A DNA stretch of 64,000 nucleotides. Source: Pseudonocardia sp. EC080619-01 (GTDB lineage Bacteria; Actinomycetota; Actinomycetes; Mycobacteriales; Pseudonocardiaceae). Location of the stretch: contig NZ_CP012184.1 of assembly GCF_001420995.1 (NCBI RefSeq), positions 3,890,501 to 3,954,500 on the forward strand, written 5' to 3'. The translations under genes and the position numbers were made by a program. The notes below the pieces were generated by a model. That model made no database searches, was not told where the DNA came from, and worked only from the letters and a program-made list of their open reading frames with translations. Of this stretch, positions 43,281 to 52,213 are shown piece after piece. The stretch's first letter is position 1; the number at the start of each line of letters is the position of its first letter.

Positions 43281-44360
43281 ATGATCGAGTTCCGGGGCGT
43301 CACGAAACGCTTCCCGGACGGGACGGTCGCGGTCGACGAGCTCGACCTCGTCGCGGAGCAGGGACGGATCACGGTGTTCGTGGGTCCGTCCGGCTGCGGG
43401 AAGACGACCTCTCTCCGCATGATCAACAGGATGGTCGAGCCGAGCTCGGGCGAGTTGCGGGTGGACGGTCAGGACGTCCTGTCCGCGGACCCCGCCGAGC
43501 TGCGCCGGGGCATCGGCTACGTGATCCAGCAGGCCGGGCTGTTCCCGCACCGCACCGTCGTCGACAACATCGCCACCGTGCCGATGCTGCTCGGCAACGG
43601 CCGCAAGGCCGCACGGGACCGGGCGATGGAGCTGATGGAGACCGTCGGCCTCGACACCGCGATGGCGCGCCGCTATCCGGCGCAGCTGTCCGGCGGCCAG
43701 CAGCAGCGCGTCGGTGTGGCGCGCGCGCTCGCCGCGGACCCGCCGGTGCTGCTGATGGACGAGCCGTTCTCCGCGGTCGACCCGGTGGTCCGGGAGAGCC
43801 TGCAGGACGAGCTGTTGCGGCTGCAGTCCGAGCTCGGCAAGACGATCGTGTTCGTCACTCACGACATCGACGAGGCGATCAAGCTCGGCGACCGCGTGGC
43901 GGTGTTCCGGGTCGGCGGGCGCCTCGCCCAGTACGACGAGCCGGGTGTGCTGCTCTCCCGCCCGGTCGACGACTTCGTCGACACCTTCGTCGGGCGGGAC
44001 CGCGGCTACCGCGGGCTCGGCTTCCTGACCTCGGACGCGATCCCGATCGGGCCGCTGCCGGTGCTCTCGGTCGGCGACCCCCTGCCCGACGACGGCTGGG
44101 CACTCGTCGTCGACACCACGGCCCGCCCGCTCGGCTGGGCCAGGGCGGGCGACGGCGTCGTCACCGAGGACCTGGTGGTCCCGGGCGGCTCGCTCTACGC
44201 CGTCGGGTCGGGGTCGCTGCGCGGCGCGCTGGACGCAGCGCTGTCGTCGCCGTCGGGGCAGGGCGTCGCGGTGGACGCCGACGGTCGCGTCGCCGGGTCG
44301 GTGACCGCCGACGACGTGCTGGCGGCGCTGCCCGCGGCCCGCGACGACTCCGCCGCGTAG
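43281..44360 (+). CDS. ABC transporter ATP-binding protein, glycine betaine/osmoprotectant type
   Basis: 359 aa. ATPase domain with V-G-P-S-G-C-G-K-T-T (about 34-43), Q-Q-A-G-L-F-P-H-R-T, signature L-S-G-G-Q-Q-Q-R-V-G-V-A-R-A-L, Walker B L-L-M-D-E-P-F-S-A-V-D, and T-H-D-I-D-E-A-I. A C-terminal region from about 250 resembles a CBS pair, which senses ionic strength in OpuA-type transporters. AGGGGGA precedes the ATG. It is first of a four-gene operon ATPase-permease-permease-binding protein, the OpuB/OpuC/OsmVWXY layout. Confidence 0.95.
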   Translation: MIEFRGVTKRFPDGTVAVDELDLVAEQGRITVFVGPSGCGKTTSLRMINRMVEPSSGELRVDGQDVLSADPAELRRGIGYVIQQAGLFPHRTVVDNIATVPMLLGNGRKAARDRAMELMETVGLDTAMARRYPAQLSGGQQQRVGVARALAADPPVLLMDEPFSAVDPVVRESLQDELLRLQSELGKTIVFVTHDIDEAIKLGDRVAVFRVGGRLAQYDEPGVLLSRPVDDFVDTFVGRDRGYRGLGFLTSDAIPIGPLPVLSVGDPLPDDGWALVVDTTARPLGWARAGDGVVTEDLVVPGGSLYAVGSGSLRGALDAALSSPSGQGVAVDADGRVAGSVTADDVLAALPAARDDSAA

Positions 44361-44370
44361 GGGCCCGGCG

Positions 44371-45021
44371 ATGGACTGGGTCTTCCGCAACTCCGACCTC
44401 GTGCTCGAGCTGACCGGCCAGCACCTCGTGTTCGCGCTGGTCCCGGTGCTGGTCGGGCTGCTGCTCGCGATCCCGCTGGGGTGGCTGGCCAACCGCCGCT
44501 CGTGGGGCCGCACGCTCACCCTCAACGCCGCGGGCTTCCTCTACACGCTGCCGTCGCTGGCGCTGTTCGTGTTCCTGCCGCCGATCCTCGGCACCCGGAT
44601 CCTCGACCCGGTGAACGTGGTCATCGCGCTGACGGTCTACGTGCTGGCGCTGCTGGTCCGCACCGTCGCCGACGCGCTGTCCGCGGTCCCGGCGCGGATC
44701 GTCGACTCGGCGACGGCGATGGGCTACCGGCCGGTCCGCCGGTTCCTCGCGGTCGAGCTGCCGATGGCCGTCCCGGTGATCGTGGCCGGGCTGCGCGTCG
44801 CGGCGGTCAGCACGATCAGCATGGTCACCGTCGGGTCGGTGATCGGTTTCGGCGGGCTCGGCAAGATGTTCACCGAGGGGTTCCAGCGGGAGATCCCGCA
44901 GCAGACGATCGCCGGCATCGTGCTGGTGCTGCTGCTGGCACTGGTGGTCGACCTCCTCCTGGTACTGATCGGCCGGCTCCTCACACCGTGGGAGCGGGCG
45001 CGGACGGGGGCCGCGGCATGA
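44371..45021 (+). CDS. Osmoprotectant ABC transporter permease 1
   Basis: 216 aa with five to six helices and the inner-membrane permease EAA-like loop (D-S-A-T-A-M-G-Y-R-P-V-R-R-F-L-A-V-E-L-P). S-V-I-G-F-G-G-L-G-K-M-F near residue 160 is typical of the OpuCB/OpuCD family. It begins 10 bp after the ATPase gene and overlaps the second permease by ATGA. The two permeases differ in sequence, suggesting a heterodimer. Confidence 0.94.
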   Translation: MDWVFRNSDLVLELTGQHLVFALVPVLVGLLLAIPLGWLANRRSWGRTLTLNAAGFLYTLPSLALFVFLPPILGTRILDPVNVVIALTVYVLALLVRTVADALSAVPARIVDSATAMGYRPVRRFLAVELPMAVPVIVAGLRVAAVSTISMVTVGSVIGFGGLGKMFTEGFQREIPQQTIAGIVLVLLLALVVDLLLVLIGRLLTPWERARTGAAA

Positions 45022-45749
45022 CCTACCTCGGCTGGCTCTTCGACGGCGCGAACTGGACGGGACCCGAGGGGATCCTCGTCCGGCTCGCCGAGCACCTCGG
45101 CTACACGGCCCTCACGATGCTGGTCGCGATGGCGATCGCACTGCCCCTGGGCGCCTGGATCGGCCACACCGGACGCGGCGGCGTGGTCGTCGTCGGCCTG
45201 GCGAACGCGCTGCGCGCGCTCCCGACGCTCGGGCTGCTGGTACTGCTGTTCCTCCTGGTCGGACTCGGCCTGCTCGGCCCGCTGATCGCGCTGGTGATCA
45301 TGGCCGTGCCGCCGCTGCTGGCCGGCGCGTACTCCGGTGTGCGCAACGTCGATCCCGCCGTGGTGGACGCCGCGCGGGGGGTCGGCATGCGCGGGCCCGA
45401 GGTGCTGTGGAAGGTGGAGCTGCCGAACGCGCTCCCGCTGATCGTCGGCGGGGTCCGCAGCGCGACGCTGCAGGTCGTGTCCACCGCGACCGTCGCCGCC
45501 TACGTCGGCATCGGCGGGCTGGGCCGGTTCATCCTCGACGGCCTCGGGCAGCGCGACTTCGGCGCGATGATCGGCGGTTCGGTGCTGGTCGCGTTGCTCG
45601 CGGTCGTCGCCGACCTGGTGCTGGGCGGGCTGCAACGGCTGATCGTCTCGCCCGGCCTGCGGGCCGGGGCGGCCGCGCCCGCGCCGTCCGGCCGCGGGGG
45701 GCTGCGCGTGCTGCGCGGCGGACGGGACACGGAGGCGAGTGCGGCGTGA
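45018..45749 (+). CDS. Osmoprotectant ABC transporter permease 2
   Basis: 243 aa, six helices predicted, EAA-like loop D-A-A-R-G-V-G-M-R-G-P-E-V-L-W-K-V-E-L-P and conserved V-G-I-G-G-L-G-R-F-I near residue 165. A non-conserved Arg/Gly-rich cytoplasmic tail of about 30 residues follows the last helix. It overlaps the first permease and the binding-protein gene by 4 bp each, so all subunits are translationally coupled. Confidence 0.94.
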   Translation: MTYLGWLFDGANWTGPEGILVRLAEHLGYTALTMLVAMAIALPLGAWIGHTGRGGVVVVGLANALRALPTLGLLVLLFLLVGLGLLGPLIALVIMAVPPLLAGAYSGVRNVDPAVVDAARGVGMRGPEVLWKVELPNALPLIVGGVRSATLQVVSTATVAAYVGIGGLGRFILDGLGQRDFGAMIGGSVLVALLAVVADLVLGGLQRLIVSPGLRAGAAAPAPSGRGGLRVLRGGRDTEASAA

Positions 45750-46651
45750 AGAAGCTCGTGACCCTGCTGGCGGTCGCCGTGTTCGTGCTGACCGGGTGCG
45801 GCGGCGACCCGCTCGCCGGCTCCGACACCGCCCCCGACGTGGTGGCGATCGGCTCCGGGAACTTCACCGAGTCCCAGCTGCTCGCCGAGGTGTACGCGCT
45901 GGCCCTGCGCGACGCCGGTGTGCAGGTCGAGGACCCGGTCGCGATCGGGTCCCGGGAGGCGTACTTCCCGGCCCTGCAGGACGGGTCGGTCGACCTGATC
46001 CCGGACTACTCCGGCGCGCTGATGACCTACCTGGACGAGGAGGCGACCGCGGTCGAGCCGGACGAGGTCTACGCCGAGCTCGGCCGGGTCCTGCCGCCCG
46101 GGCTGGTGCTGGGCCGGATGTCGGAGGCGGAGAACAAGGACGCCGTCGTCGTCACCCGGGAGACCGCGACCCGGCTGAACCTGCGCACGGTGGCCGACCT
46201 GGCCCCGCACTGCCCGCAGATGACCTTCGGCGGCGGGCCCGAGTTCCGGACCCGGCCGGACGGCATCCCCGGCCTGGCCAAGAACTACGGCTGCGCGTTC
46301 GGTCAGTACCGGTCGCTGGACTCCGGCGGCCCGCTGACCGTCGCGGCGCTCGAGGGCGACGACGTGCAGGCCGCGAACCTGTTCACGACCGACCCGGCGC
46401 TGCCGCAGAACGACTTCGTCCCGCTCGCGGACCCGAAGGAGAACTTCGCCGCGCAGAACGTGGTGCCGGTCGTCGCGGAGCGCAAGGCGTCGCCGCAGGT
46501 CCGCGCGGTGCTGGACAGGATCTCCGCGGCGCTGTCCACCGAGGAGCTGCTGGCGATGAACACCGAGGCCGCCGGGCCGGAGAAGCCGGCGCTGCGCACC
46601 GTCGCGGCCGACTGGCTCGAGCGCAAGCAGCTGCTGGGGAGCGGAGCGTGA
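45746..46651 (+). CDS. Osmoprotectant ABC transporter substrate-binding lipoprotein (OpuBC/OsmF type)
   Basis: 301 aa. Signal with lipobox L-T-G-C (Cys near residue 18) predicts a membrane-tethered extracellular binding protein. The domain opens with V-A-I-G-S-G-N-F-T-E-S-Q-L-L-A-E-V-Y-A and contains D-L-I-P-D-Y-S-G-A-L and F-T-T-D-P-A-L, typical of the OpuAC-like QAT family that binds glycine betaine, choline or carnitine. GTG 45746 overlaps the permease stop. Its own stop overlaps the MOSC start. Confidence 0.94.
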   Translation: MKKLVTLLAVAVFVLTGCGGDPLAGSDTAPDVVAIGSGNFTESQLLAEVYALALRDAGVQVEDPVAIGSREAYFPALQDGSVDLIPDYSGALMTYLDEEATAVEPDEVYAELGRVLPPGLVLGRMSEAENKDAVVVTRETATRLNLRTVADLAPHCPQMTFGGGPEFRTRPDGIPGLAKNYGCAFGQYRSLDSGGPLTVAALEGDDVQAANLFTTDPALPQNDFVPLADPKENFAAQNVVPVVAERKASPQVRAVLDRISAALSTEELLAMNTEAAGPEKPALRTVAADWLERKQLLGSGA

Positions 46652-47442
46652 AGGTCCTCTCGCTGCACCGCTACCCGGTGAAGTCGATGCTCGGCGAGGA
46701 CCTCGGTGCGCTGGACCTCGACGGGCACGGCGTCGTCGGGGACCGCGCGCTGGCGCTGCTCGACACCGAGCACGGCCGGGTGGCGACGGCGAAGCAGCCC
46801 CGGCACTGGCGGGCACTGCTGCGGTGCCGCTCCGCGGGATCCGGGGCAGCGGTGCGGGTCACCCTGCCCGACGGCCGCACCCTGCCCGCCGGTGACGCGG
46901 GCGACGCACTGTCCGAGCTGCTCGGCCGCCCGGTGCGGATGAGCGTCCGCCGGGACGACGGCGCCGTCGTCGAGCGGCCGGACCCCGAGGACGTGCTGGC
47001 CGCCGGCCTCGACGCCGACGTCGACGCCCCGCTGCTGGAGATCGCCCAGGGCACGCCCGGCGGCCGGTTCGTCGACCACTCGCCGGTGCACCTGATCACC
47101 ACCGCGACCCTCGACGCGCTCGGGGTGGAGGCGCTGCGCTACCGGCCCAACGTCGTCGTCGCGACGCCGGACGGGACGCCGGCGTTCGTGGAGAACGACT
47201 GGCTCGGCCGCCGGATCACTCTCGGCGCGGTGACCCTGGTCCCGACCCTGCCGACGCCGCGCTGCTCGGTCCCGACCCTGGAGCACGGTGACCGTCCGCG
47301 CGCCCCGGAGGCCCTGCGCGGCCCGGCCGAGCGGAACCGGGTCGAGGTCGAGGGGTTCGGCGTGCTGCCGTGCGCCGGCATCTACGCCCGCGTAGAAATC
47401 CGCGGTCCCCTCCGCACCGGCGACCCCGTCACCGTCACCTGA
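46648..47442 (+). CDS. MOSC-domain protein with N-terminal beta-barrel
   Basis: 264 aa. Residues 1-90 form the MOSC_N beta-barrel (S-L-H-R-Y-P-V-K-S-M-L-G-E, G-V-V-G-D-R-A-L-A-L-L-D). The C-terminal MOSC domain contains N-V-V-V-A-T, F-V-E-N-D-W-L-G-R and the cysteine motif P-T-P-R-C-S-V-P-T. MOSC proteins bind the molybdenum cofactor and serve sulfur transfer or N-hydroxylated substrate reduction. It overlaps the transporter operon by GTGA, a link that may be transcriptional only. A terminator follows. Confidence 0.92.
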   Translation: MKVLSLHRYPVKSMLGEDLGALDLDGHGVVGDRALALLDTEHGRVATAKQPRHWRALLRCRSAGSGAAVRVTLPDGRTLPAGDAGDALSELLGRPVRMSVRRDDGAVVERPDPEDVLAAGLDADVDAPLLEIAQGTPGGRFVDHSPVHLITTATLDALGVEALRYRPNVVVATPDGTPAFVENDWLGRRITLGAVTLVPTLPTPRCSVPTLEHGDRPRAPEALRGPAERNRVEVEGFGVLPCAGIYARVEIRGPLRTGDPVTVT

Positions 47443-47455
47443 CCTGTGCCCGCCC

Positions 47456-47519
47456 GGGGACGCTCACCGGACCCGGGGACGCTCACCGGATCGGGTGCGC
47501 GCGGACGGATCCGGTGAGC
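47456..47519. terminator. Terminator with duplicated left arm, between convergent genes
   Basis: GCTCACCGGATC (47481-47492) pairs perfectly with 47508-47519. A 16-bp direct repeat (GGGGACGCTCACCGGA at 47456-47471 and 47475-47490) means an upstream copy can pair with the same right arm. It sits between the MOSC and transporter stops and should act in both directions. Confidence 0.7.
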
Positions 47520-47526
47520 GGAAGGG

Positions 47527-48897
47527 CTAGAACAGCCGGGACTGGACGTCGGTGATCAGCAGGATCAGGAACAGGACCGACGAGATGCCCAGGACGCCGT
47601 TGGAGAGCCAGCCGTTGCGGCCCTCCTTCGGCACCAGCTTCGTGTTCAGCAACAGGAGCAGGGTGACCGCCAGGAACGGCATGAAGAACGAGCCCAGCAC
47701 GCCGTAGACCAGGGTCAGCGCGAACGGCCGGTCCAGGAACAACAGTGCCATCGGCGGGATCGTCAGCCAGAGCAGGTACCCACGGAACGCCCAGGAGCGT
47801 TCGGCCGCCGCCGCCTCGTAGGCACCGGGGCGCCCCGGGCCCGCTCCGCGCTCGTCGTCCCCGGCCGGATCCTCGCCCGGCACCACGACGGTGGGGCCGT
47901 CCGCGGCGGTGCCGATCGCGGCGGCCTTCCCGTGCGGGAGCCGGATCGCCCGCGTCCAGTCGGTGAACAGCAGCGAGACGCCGTTCCACACCCCGAGCAG
48001 CGACGTCACGGACGCCGACAGGAAGCCGATGAGGAAGAGGATCCGCACACCCTCGCCGTAGAGCTCACCCAGCCGGTCGCCGAGCACCAGCAGCCCGCGG
48101 TCGCTCTCGGTGATCTCGGTGCCGAGCAGGATGGTCGCGCCGATCACCAGCATCGCGATCACGAACAGCCCGGTCAGCACGTAGCCGACCGCGTTGTCGA
48201 GCCGCATCATCGACAGCCAGCGCGGTCCCTTCCAGCCCTTGGCGTAGAGCCAGTAGCCGTAGCTCGACATCGTGATCGTGCCGCCCACACCTCCGATGAG
48301 GCCGAGCACGTACACGGTCGAGCCCTCGGGCAGTCGCGGGACGAGGCCGGACGCCAGCGCACCGAGATCGGGACCGACCAGGACCGCGATCCCGATGACG
48401 GACACGAACATCACCGCCACGAGGACGGTCATGATCTTCTCGAACAGCGCGTAGCGCTGGAACCAGACGAGCACCAGCCCGGCGAGACCGGTGATGATGC
48501 CCCACCAGCGCACGGACAGGCCGTCGAACAGCGCGTTCAGCGGCAGGCCCACCGCGGACATCGCGGTCGCGCCGTAGACGAAGCCCCACACCACGATGTA
48601 GACGCCGAAGAAGACCGTCGCCCAGCGCCCCAGCCGTCGCCAGCCGTCGAGCATCGTCGCGCCGGAGGCGAGGTGCCAGCGCCCGACGGCCTCGCCGAGG
48701 GCGAGCTTGACCAGCGTGCCGACGACCGCGGCCCACAGCAGGACGGTCCCGAAGCTGGCGCCGGCGACCATCGTGGCCACCAGGTCGCCGGCCCCGACCC
48801 CGGTCGCGGCGGCGACGAGGCCCGGACCGATCGAGCGGATCTTCTTCGCGCCGGTCGGCGGTTCGAGGAAGTCGGTCTGCGGACCGGGGGAGGCCAT
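47527..48897 (-). CDS. NRAMP-related metal/ion transporter
   Basis: 456 aa with about 11 helices and a long hydrophilic loop near residues 320-365. The overall fold (S-I-G-P-G-L-V-A-A-A-T-G-V-G-A-G-D-L-V-A, helix 6 G-G-V-G-G-T-I-T-M-S-S-Y-G-Y-W) is NRAMP-like. However, the helix-1 D-P-G-N and helix-6 M-P-H metal-binding motifs are not present, so Mn/Fe transport is doubtful; related NRAMP-fold proteins carry Mg or Al. ATG 48897 is used; the frame continues upstream to 48981 without conserved residues. It diverges from the FtsK cassette across a 262-bp gap that holds a GATAGATT -10-like box for the + strand. Confidence 0.85.
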   Translation of the reverse strand: MASPGPQTDFLEPPTGAKKIRSIGPGLVAAATGVGAGDLVATMVAGASFGTVLLWAAVVGTLVKLALGEAVGRWHLASGATMLDGWRRLGRWATVFFGVYIVVWGFVYGATAMSAVGLPLNALFDGLSVRWWGIITGLAGLVLVWFQRYALFEKIMTVLVAVMFVSVIGIAVLVGPDLGALASGLVPRLPEGSTVYVLGLIGGVGGTITMSSYGYWLYAKGWKGPRWLSMMRLDNAVGYVLTGLFVIAMLVIGATILLGTEITESDRGLLVLGDRLGELYGEGVRILFLIGFLSASVTSLLGVWNGVSLLFTDWTRAIRLPHGKAAAIGTAADGPTVVVPGEDPAGDDERGAGPGRPGAYEAAAAERSWAFRGYLLWLTIPPMALLFLDRPFALTLVYGVLGSFFMPFLAVTLLLLLNTKLVPKEGRNGWLSNGVLGISSVLFLILLITDVQSRLF

Positions 48898-49159
48898 CGT
48901 CACACTCCGAATCGCGACGCCGGGGTCGGAACGGCCGGGGTCGGCCGACCGGGTGCACGCTAGGCCAGCCGGGGGCGTCATTCCAGCGCGATCGGGTCAC
49001 GACTGTCCGGTTCGTGCCGCTCGTGGCGGTGACGGTCACGTTCGGCGAGCGTTGCGCGGGGTCACCGCGCGGCTCACCATGGTGACGACCACCTGCCGAT
49101 AGATTCTGCGCGGCGTCCGGGCACCCCGGCACGCCACGTACGCACGCACGGAGGGCGGC

Positions 49160-49420
49160 ATGGCGAACATCGACGAGATCCGGGCCGGGATCGGGCGGGC
49201 CAACCAGCAGGCCACCGAGAGCCTGGGCGCCCTGCGCCACGCCCGGCAGGCCATCGAGGAGGCAGGCTCGGCCTTCTCCCAGAACATCTACGGCACCGCT
49301 CAGGGCGACGCCGACGACGCCCGCGCCCGGTTCGCCGCCGCCTCCGAGAAGATCGACGAGGTGGAGCAGGCCCTGCACGTCGCCATGCAGTCCGCCGACG
49401 ACGTCGCCGCCCGGCTCTGA
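49160..49420 (+). CDS. Small helical-hairpin protein, WXG100-like in size
   Basis: 86 aa, acidic and almost entirely helical: helix 1 about residues 3-40, a break at N-I-Y-G-T-A-Q-G-D (about 42-50), helix 2 about 51-84. The size and hairpin layout resemble ESAT-6/WXG100 proteins, and Y-G-T sits where W-x-G would be; a true WXG motif and a C-terminal Y-x3-D/E signal are absent. GGAGGG precedes the ATG. It is first of a tight three-gene cassette with an FtsK/EccC-like ATPase 18 bp downstream. The family is not recognised. Confidence 0.75.
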   Translation: MANIDEIRAGIGRANQQATESLGALRHARQAIEEAGSAFSQNIYGTAQGDADDARARFAAASEKIDEVEQALHVAMQSADDVAARL

Positions 49421-49438
49421 GGCCCGGCGCCCGCCCCG

Positions 49439-52213
49439 ATGGCCCGCCGCCGCGAACGGATCCGGACCGCGTTCCAGAGCTTCCACTCCGCCGCCTCCGC
49501 CGCACTCGGTGCCGCCGAGGTCCGGCGGGACCGGGCGGCCGCGGCGCACGCGGAGGCGATGGCGGAGCTGTGGCTGCGGGAGACCGGGCACGACGCCGCC
49601 CAGCACGACCCGGGGCTCGCGCCGGTGCTGGCCAACCCGCGGCTCGCCGGCGTCGTCGCCCGGGTCGCGGAGGACCGCGCGCACGCCTTCGACGGCTGGC
49701 AGGACGACTCGCCGCAGGCGCTGTCGGACATCGTCGCCGGGGCCGCACCCGGTGCCGCCGGTGACGACCCGTCCGAGTGGAAGGCCGTCGCGGGCCGCGC
49801 CGAGGCCGTCGACGGCGTGCCGGAGATGTGGGCGCTGGGCACCGGCTCGGTCGAGGGCGGCACCCCGTTCCGGGTCGCCGTCCCGCTGCTCGACGGCGCG
49901 CACCTGCAGGTCGTGTCGTCTCCGCGGACCCGTGAGCGGGCCGAGTCCATGGTCGAGCAGCTGGTCCTGCGGCTGCTGCGCCACTACCGGCCCGGCGTCG
50001 TCAACGTGCACGTGTGGGACGTCGGCCAGCTCGCCGGGGCGCTGCCCGGCCTCTATCCGCTGACCCGCACCGGCCTGTTGACGGTGCACGACCCGACCCG
50101 GCTGGAGTCGCTGCTGTCGCAGCTCGCCGACCGGATCCGCCGGGTGCAGACCCGGGTGCTCGCGGCGGGCTGCTCGTCGCTGGCCGAGCTGGCGGGCGAG
50201 ACGGGCACGCGCCCCGAGTCGTGGATGGTCGCGGTCCTGGTCGGCAACGGCCGGGAGCTGCCCGAGGCCGAGCTGCGCCAGCTGCAGCGGGTCGCCCGCG
50301 GCGGGATCGCGGCCGGGGTGGTGCTCGTGCTGCTCGACGTGCCGGTCGGGCTGCGCCGCCCGGTGGAGGCGGTCGACTTCGGCGACCCGCCCGGCACCGA
50401 TCCCGACGACGTGTCGATCGCCGTCCCCGTCCGGACGTCGCTGACCGGCCCGCACGTGCTCGTCGAGCCGGACGCCCCGGTGCCCCCCGACGACGTCACG
50501 AAGATCTGTACGGCGATCGCGGCGGCGCACGAGGAGTGGCGCGGCCGGCTCGGTGCGTTCGCCGACCTGCTCCCGGCCGGCCCGGACCGCGGGCGGGACC
50601 GCTCGCACCAGGGGCTGGTCACCGAGATCGGCTTCTCCGACGGGATGCCGTCCGAGCTGGTCCTCGACGACCACTCGCCGCACGCCCTGGTCGGCGGGCC
50701 CAGCGGGTCGGGCAAGACGAACCTGCTGCTGGCCTGGATCTCCGGTCTGGCCGCCCGCTACGGCCCGGACGAGGTCGAGCTGTACCTGCTCGACTTCAAG
50801 GAGGGCGTCTCCTTCACCCAGTTCGCACCGGACCCGGACGGGCACCGGCCGGACCGGCTGCCGCAGGCCCGGCTGATCGGCGTCAACATCAACACCGACC
50901 GGGAGTTCGGGCTGGCGCTGCTGCGCCACCTCTCCGAGGTCATGCGGTCCCGGGCCGAGGCGGCGCGGCGTCACGGCGCGACGAAGCTCTCCGAGCTCCG
51001 CGACGAGCTCGCCGACCGCGGGATCACGGGCCCGGAGGCCCGGCTGCCTCGGATCGTCGCCGTCGTCGACGAGTTCCAGTTCCTGTTCACCGGGCGCGAC
51101 GCGGTGAGCGCCGAGGCCACCGCGCTGCTCGAGGACGTCGCCCGGCGCGGCCGGTCGCAGGGCGTGCACCTGGTGCTGGCCAGCCAGGACATCTCCGGGA
51201 TCGACGCCCTGTGGGGCCGGTCGGCGATCTTCGAGCAGTTCGTGCTGCGGATCGCACTGCCCCGCGCCCGGCGGATCCTGGCCCAGGACAACGAGGCCGC
51301 GCTGGAGATCCCCCGCTGGCACGCGGTGGTGAACCACGACTCCGGCGTCGAGCACGGCAACCGGGTGGTGCGGGTGCCCGAGGCCGGTGCGCCGTTGCTG
51401 CGCGAGGTGCAGCGCACCGCGTTCGAGACGTTCCCCGACGAGCCGGACCCGGTCGTCTTCGACGGGGCGCGCGCCCCCGCGCACGAGGCGCTCGCCGCCC
51501 GGCTGCCCGACGACGGCGTCCCCCGCGCACTGGTCGGGCAGTTCGTCGACGTGCACGGCAGCCCCGCCGCGGCCGGGCTCGCCGACGGCCCGGGACGCAA
51601 CCTCGGGGTGATCGGGCCGGACGCGCGGGCCGCCGTCCCGCTGCTGTGCGCGGCGGTGGAGTCCTACCTCGCCGCCCTGCCCGGCGACGACGCCCGGGTC
51701 GTGCTCGTCCCGCTGGCCGCCGATGCGGGCCCGGCCGCGGACGAGCTCGCCGGCCGGCTCCGCGCGGACGTCGAGAAGGTCGCCGCGGACGGGTTCGCGG
51801 AGCGGGTGCGGTCGCTCGCGGCGACCGTCCGCGACCGGACCGGCGCCGGGACCGTCCACCCGCCGCTGGCGGTGGTGCTCTTCGGCGCGGACGTCGCCGA
51901 GGCGATGCTGGACCGGACCGGGACCGAGGACCTGCGGGCCGTGCTGCGGCACGGGCCCGGTGTCGGCGTGCACGTGCTGGGCTGGTGGCAGGGCGCGCAG
52001 CGGCTCAAGACGCTCCTCGCGCCGCCCGGGGCCGCGATCGACGATCTCGGTGCGTGGGTGGCGACGGGCGTGCAGGGCGCCGACCTCGTCCCGCTGCTCG
52101 GCGGGCAGCCGCTGGACTGGATGCCGTCGCCGGGGCGGGCGCTGTTCCTCGACCGGGCCCGGCACTCGCGCCCGCAGCTGGTGATCCTGACCGACCGTGG
52201 AGGTGGCGGATGA
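49439..52213 (+). CDS. FtsK/SpoIIIE-type ATPase with three tandem domains
   Basis: 924 aa. A charged coiled-coil region (about 1-60) precedes three FtsK-like RecA folds. Domain 1 (about 110-330) has a degenerate P-loop (S-S-P-R-T-R-E-R-A-E near 160). Domain 2 (about 380-630) is intact, with Walker A G-G-P-S-G-S-G-K-T-N near 418-427, D-F-K-E-G-V-S-F near 450 and Walker B R-I-V-A-V-V-D-E-F-Q-F-L-F near 539-551. Domain 3 (about 690-920) lacks both. This order recalls EccC of type VII secretion, but with only the middle site active and no membrane helices seen. There is no FtsK gamma/KOPS domain. The role is unknown; a substrate-moving motor for its neighbours is inferred. Confidence 0.85.
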   Translation: MARRRERIRTAFQSFHSAASAALGAAEVRRDRAAAAHAEAMAELWLRETGHDAAQHDPGLAPVLANPRLAGVVARVAEDRAHAFDGWQDDSPQALSDIVAGAAPGAAGDDPSEWKAVAGRAEAVDGVPEMWALGTGSVEGGTPFRVAVPLLDGAHLQVVSSPRTRERAESMVEQLVLRLLRHYRPGVVNVHVWDVGQLAGALPGLYPLTRTGLLTVHDPTRLESLLSQLADRIRRVQTRVLAAGCSSLAELAGETGTRPESWMVAVLVGNGRELPEAELRQLQRVARGGIAAGVVLVLLDVPVGLRRPVEAVDFGDPPGTDPDDVSIAVPVRTSLTGPHVLVEPDAPVPPDDVTKICTAIAAAHEEWRGRLGAFADLLPAGPDRGRDRSHQGLVTEIGFSDGMPSELVLDDHSPHALVGGPSGSGKTNLLLAWISGLAARYGPDEVELYLLDFKEGVSFTQFAPDPDGHRPDRLPQARLIGVNINTDREFGLALLRHLSEVMRSRAEAARRHGATKLSELRDELADRGITGPEARLPRIVAVVDEFQFLFTGRDAVSAEATALLEDVARRGRSQGVHLVLASQDISGIDALWGRSAIFEQFVLRIALPRARRILAQDNEAALEIPRWHAVVNHDSGVEHGNRVVRVPEAGAPLLREVQRTAFETFPDEPDPVVFDGARAPAHEALAARLPDDGVPRALVGQFVDVHGSPAAAGLADGPGRNLGVIGPDARAAVPLLCAAVESYLAALPGDDARVVLVPLAADAGPAADELAGRLRADVEKVAADGFAERVRSLAATVRDRTGAGTVHPPLAVVLFGADVAEAMLDRTGTEDLRAVLRHGPGVGVHVLGWWQGAQRLKTLLAPPGAAIDDLGAWVATGVQGADLVPLLGGQPLDWMPSPGRALFLDRARHSRPQLVILTDRGGGG

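Noticed and set aside
48065-52165. 1366-codon minus-strand ORF opposite the FtsK-like gene
   Set aside because: Shadow frame. The FtsK Walker motifs are on the + strand and the minus translation is His/Arg/Gly-rich without domains.
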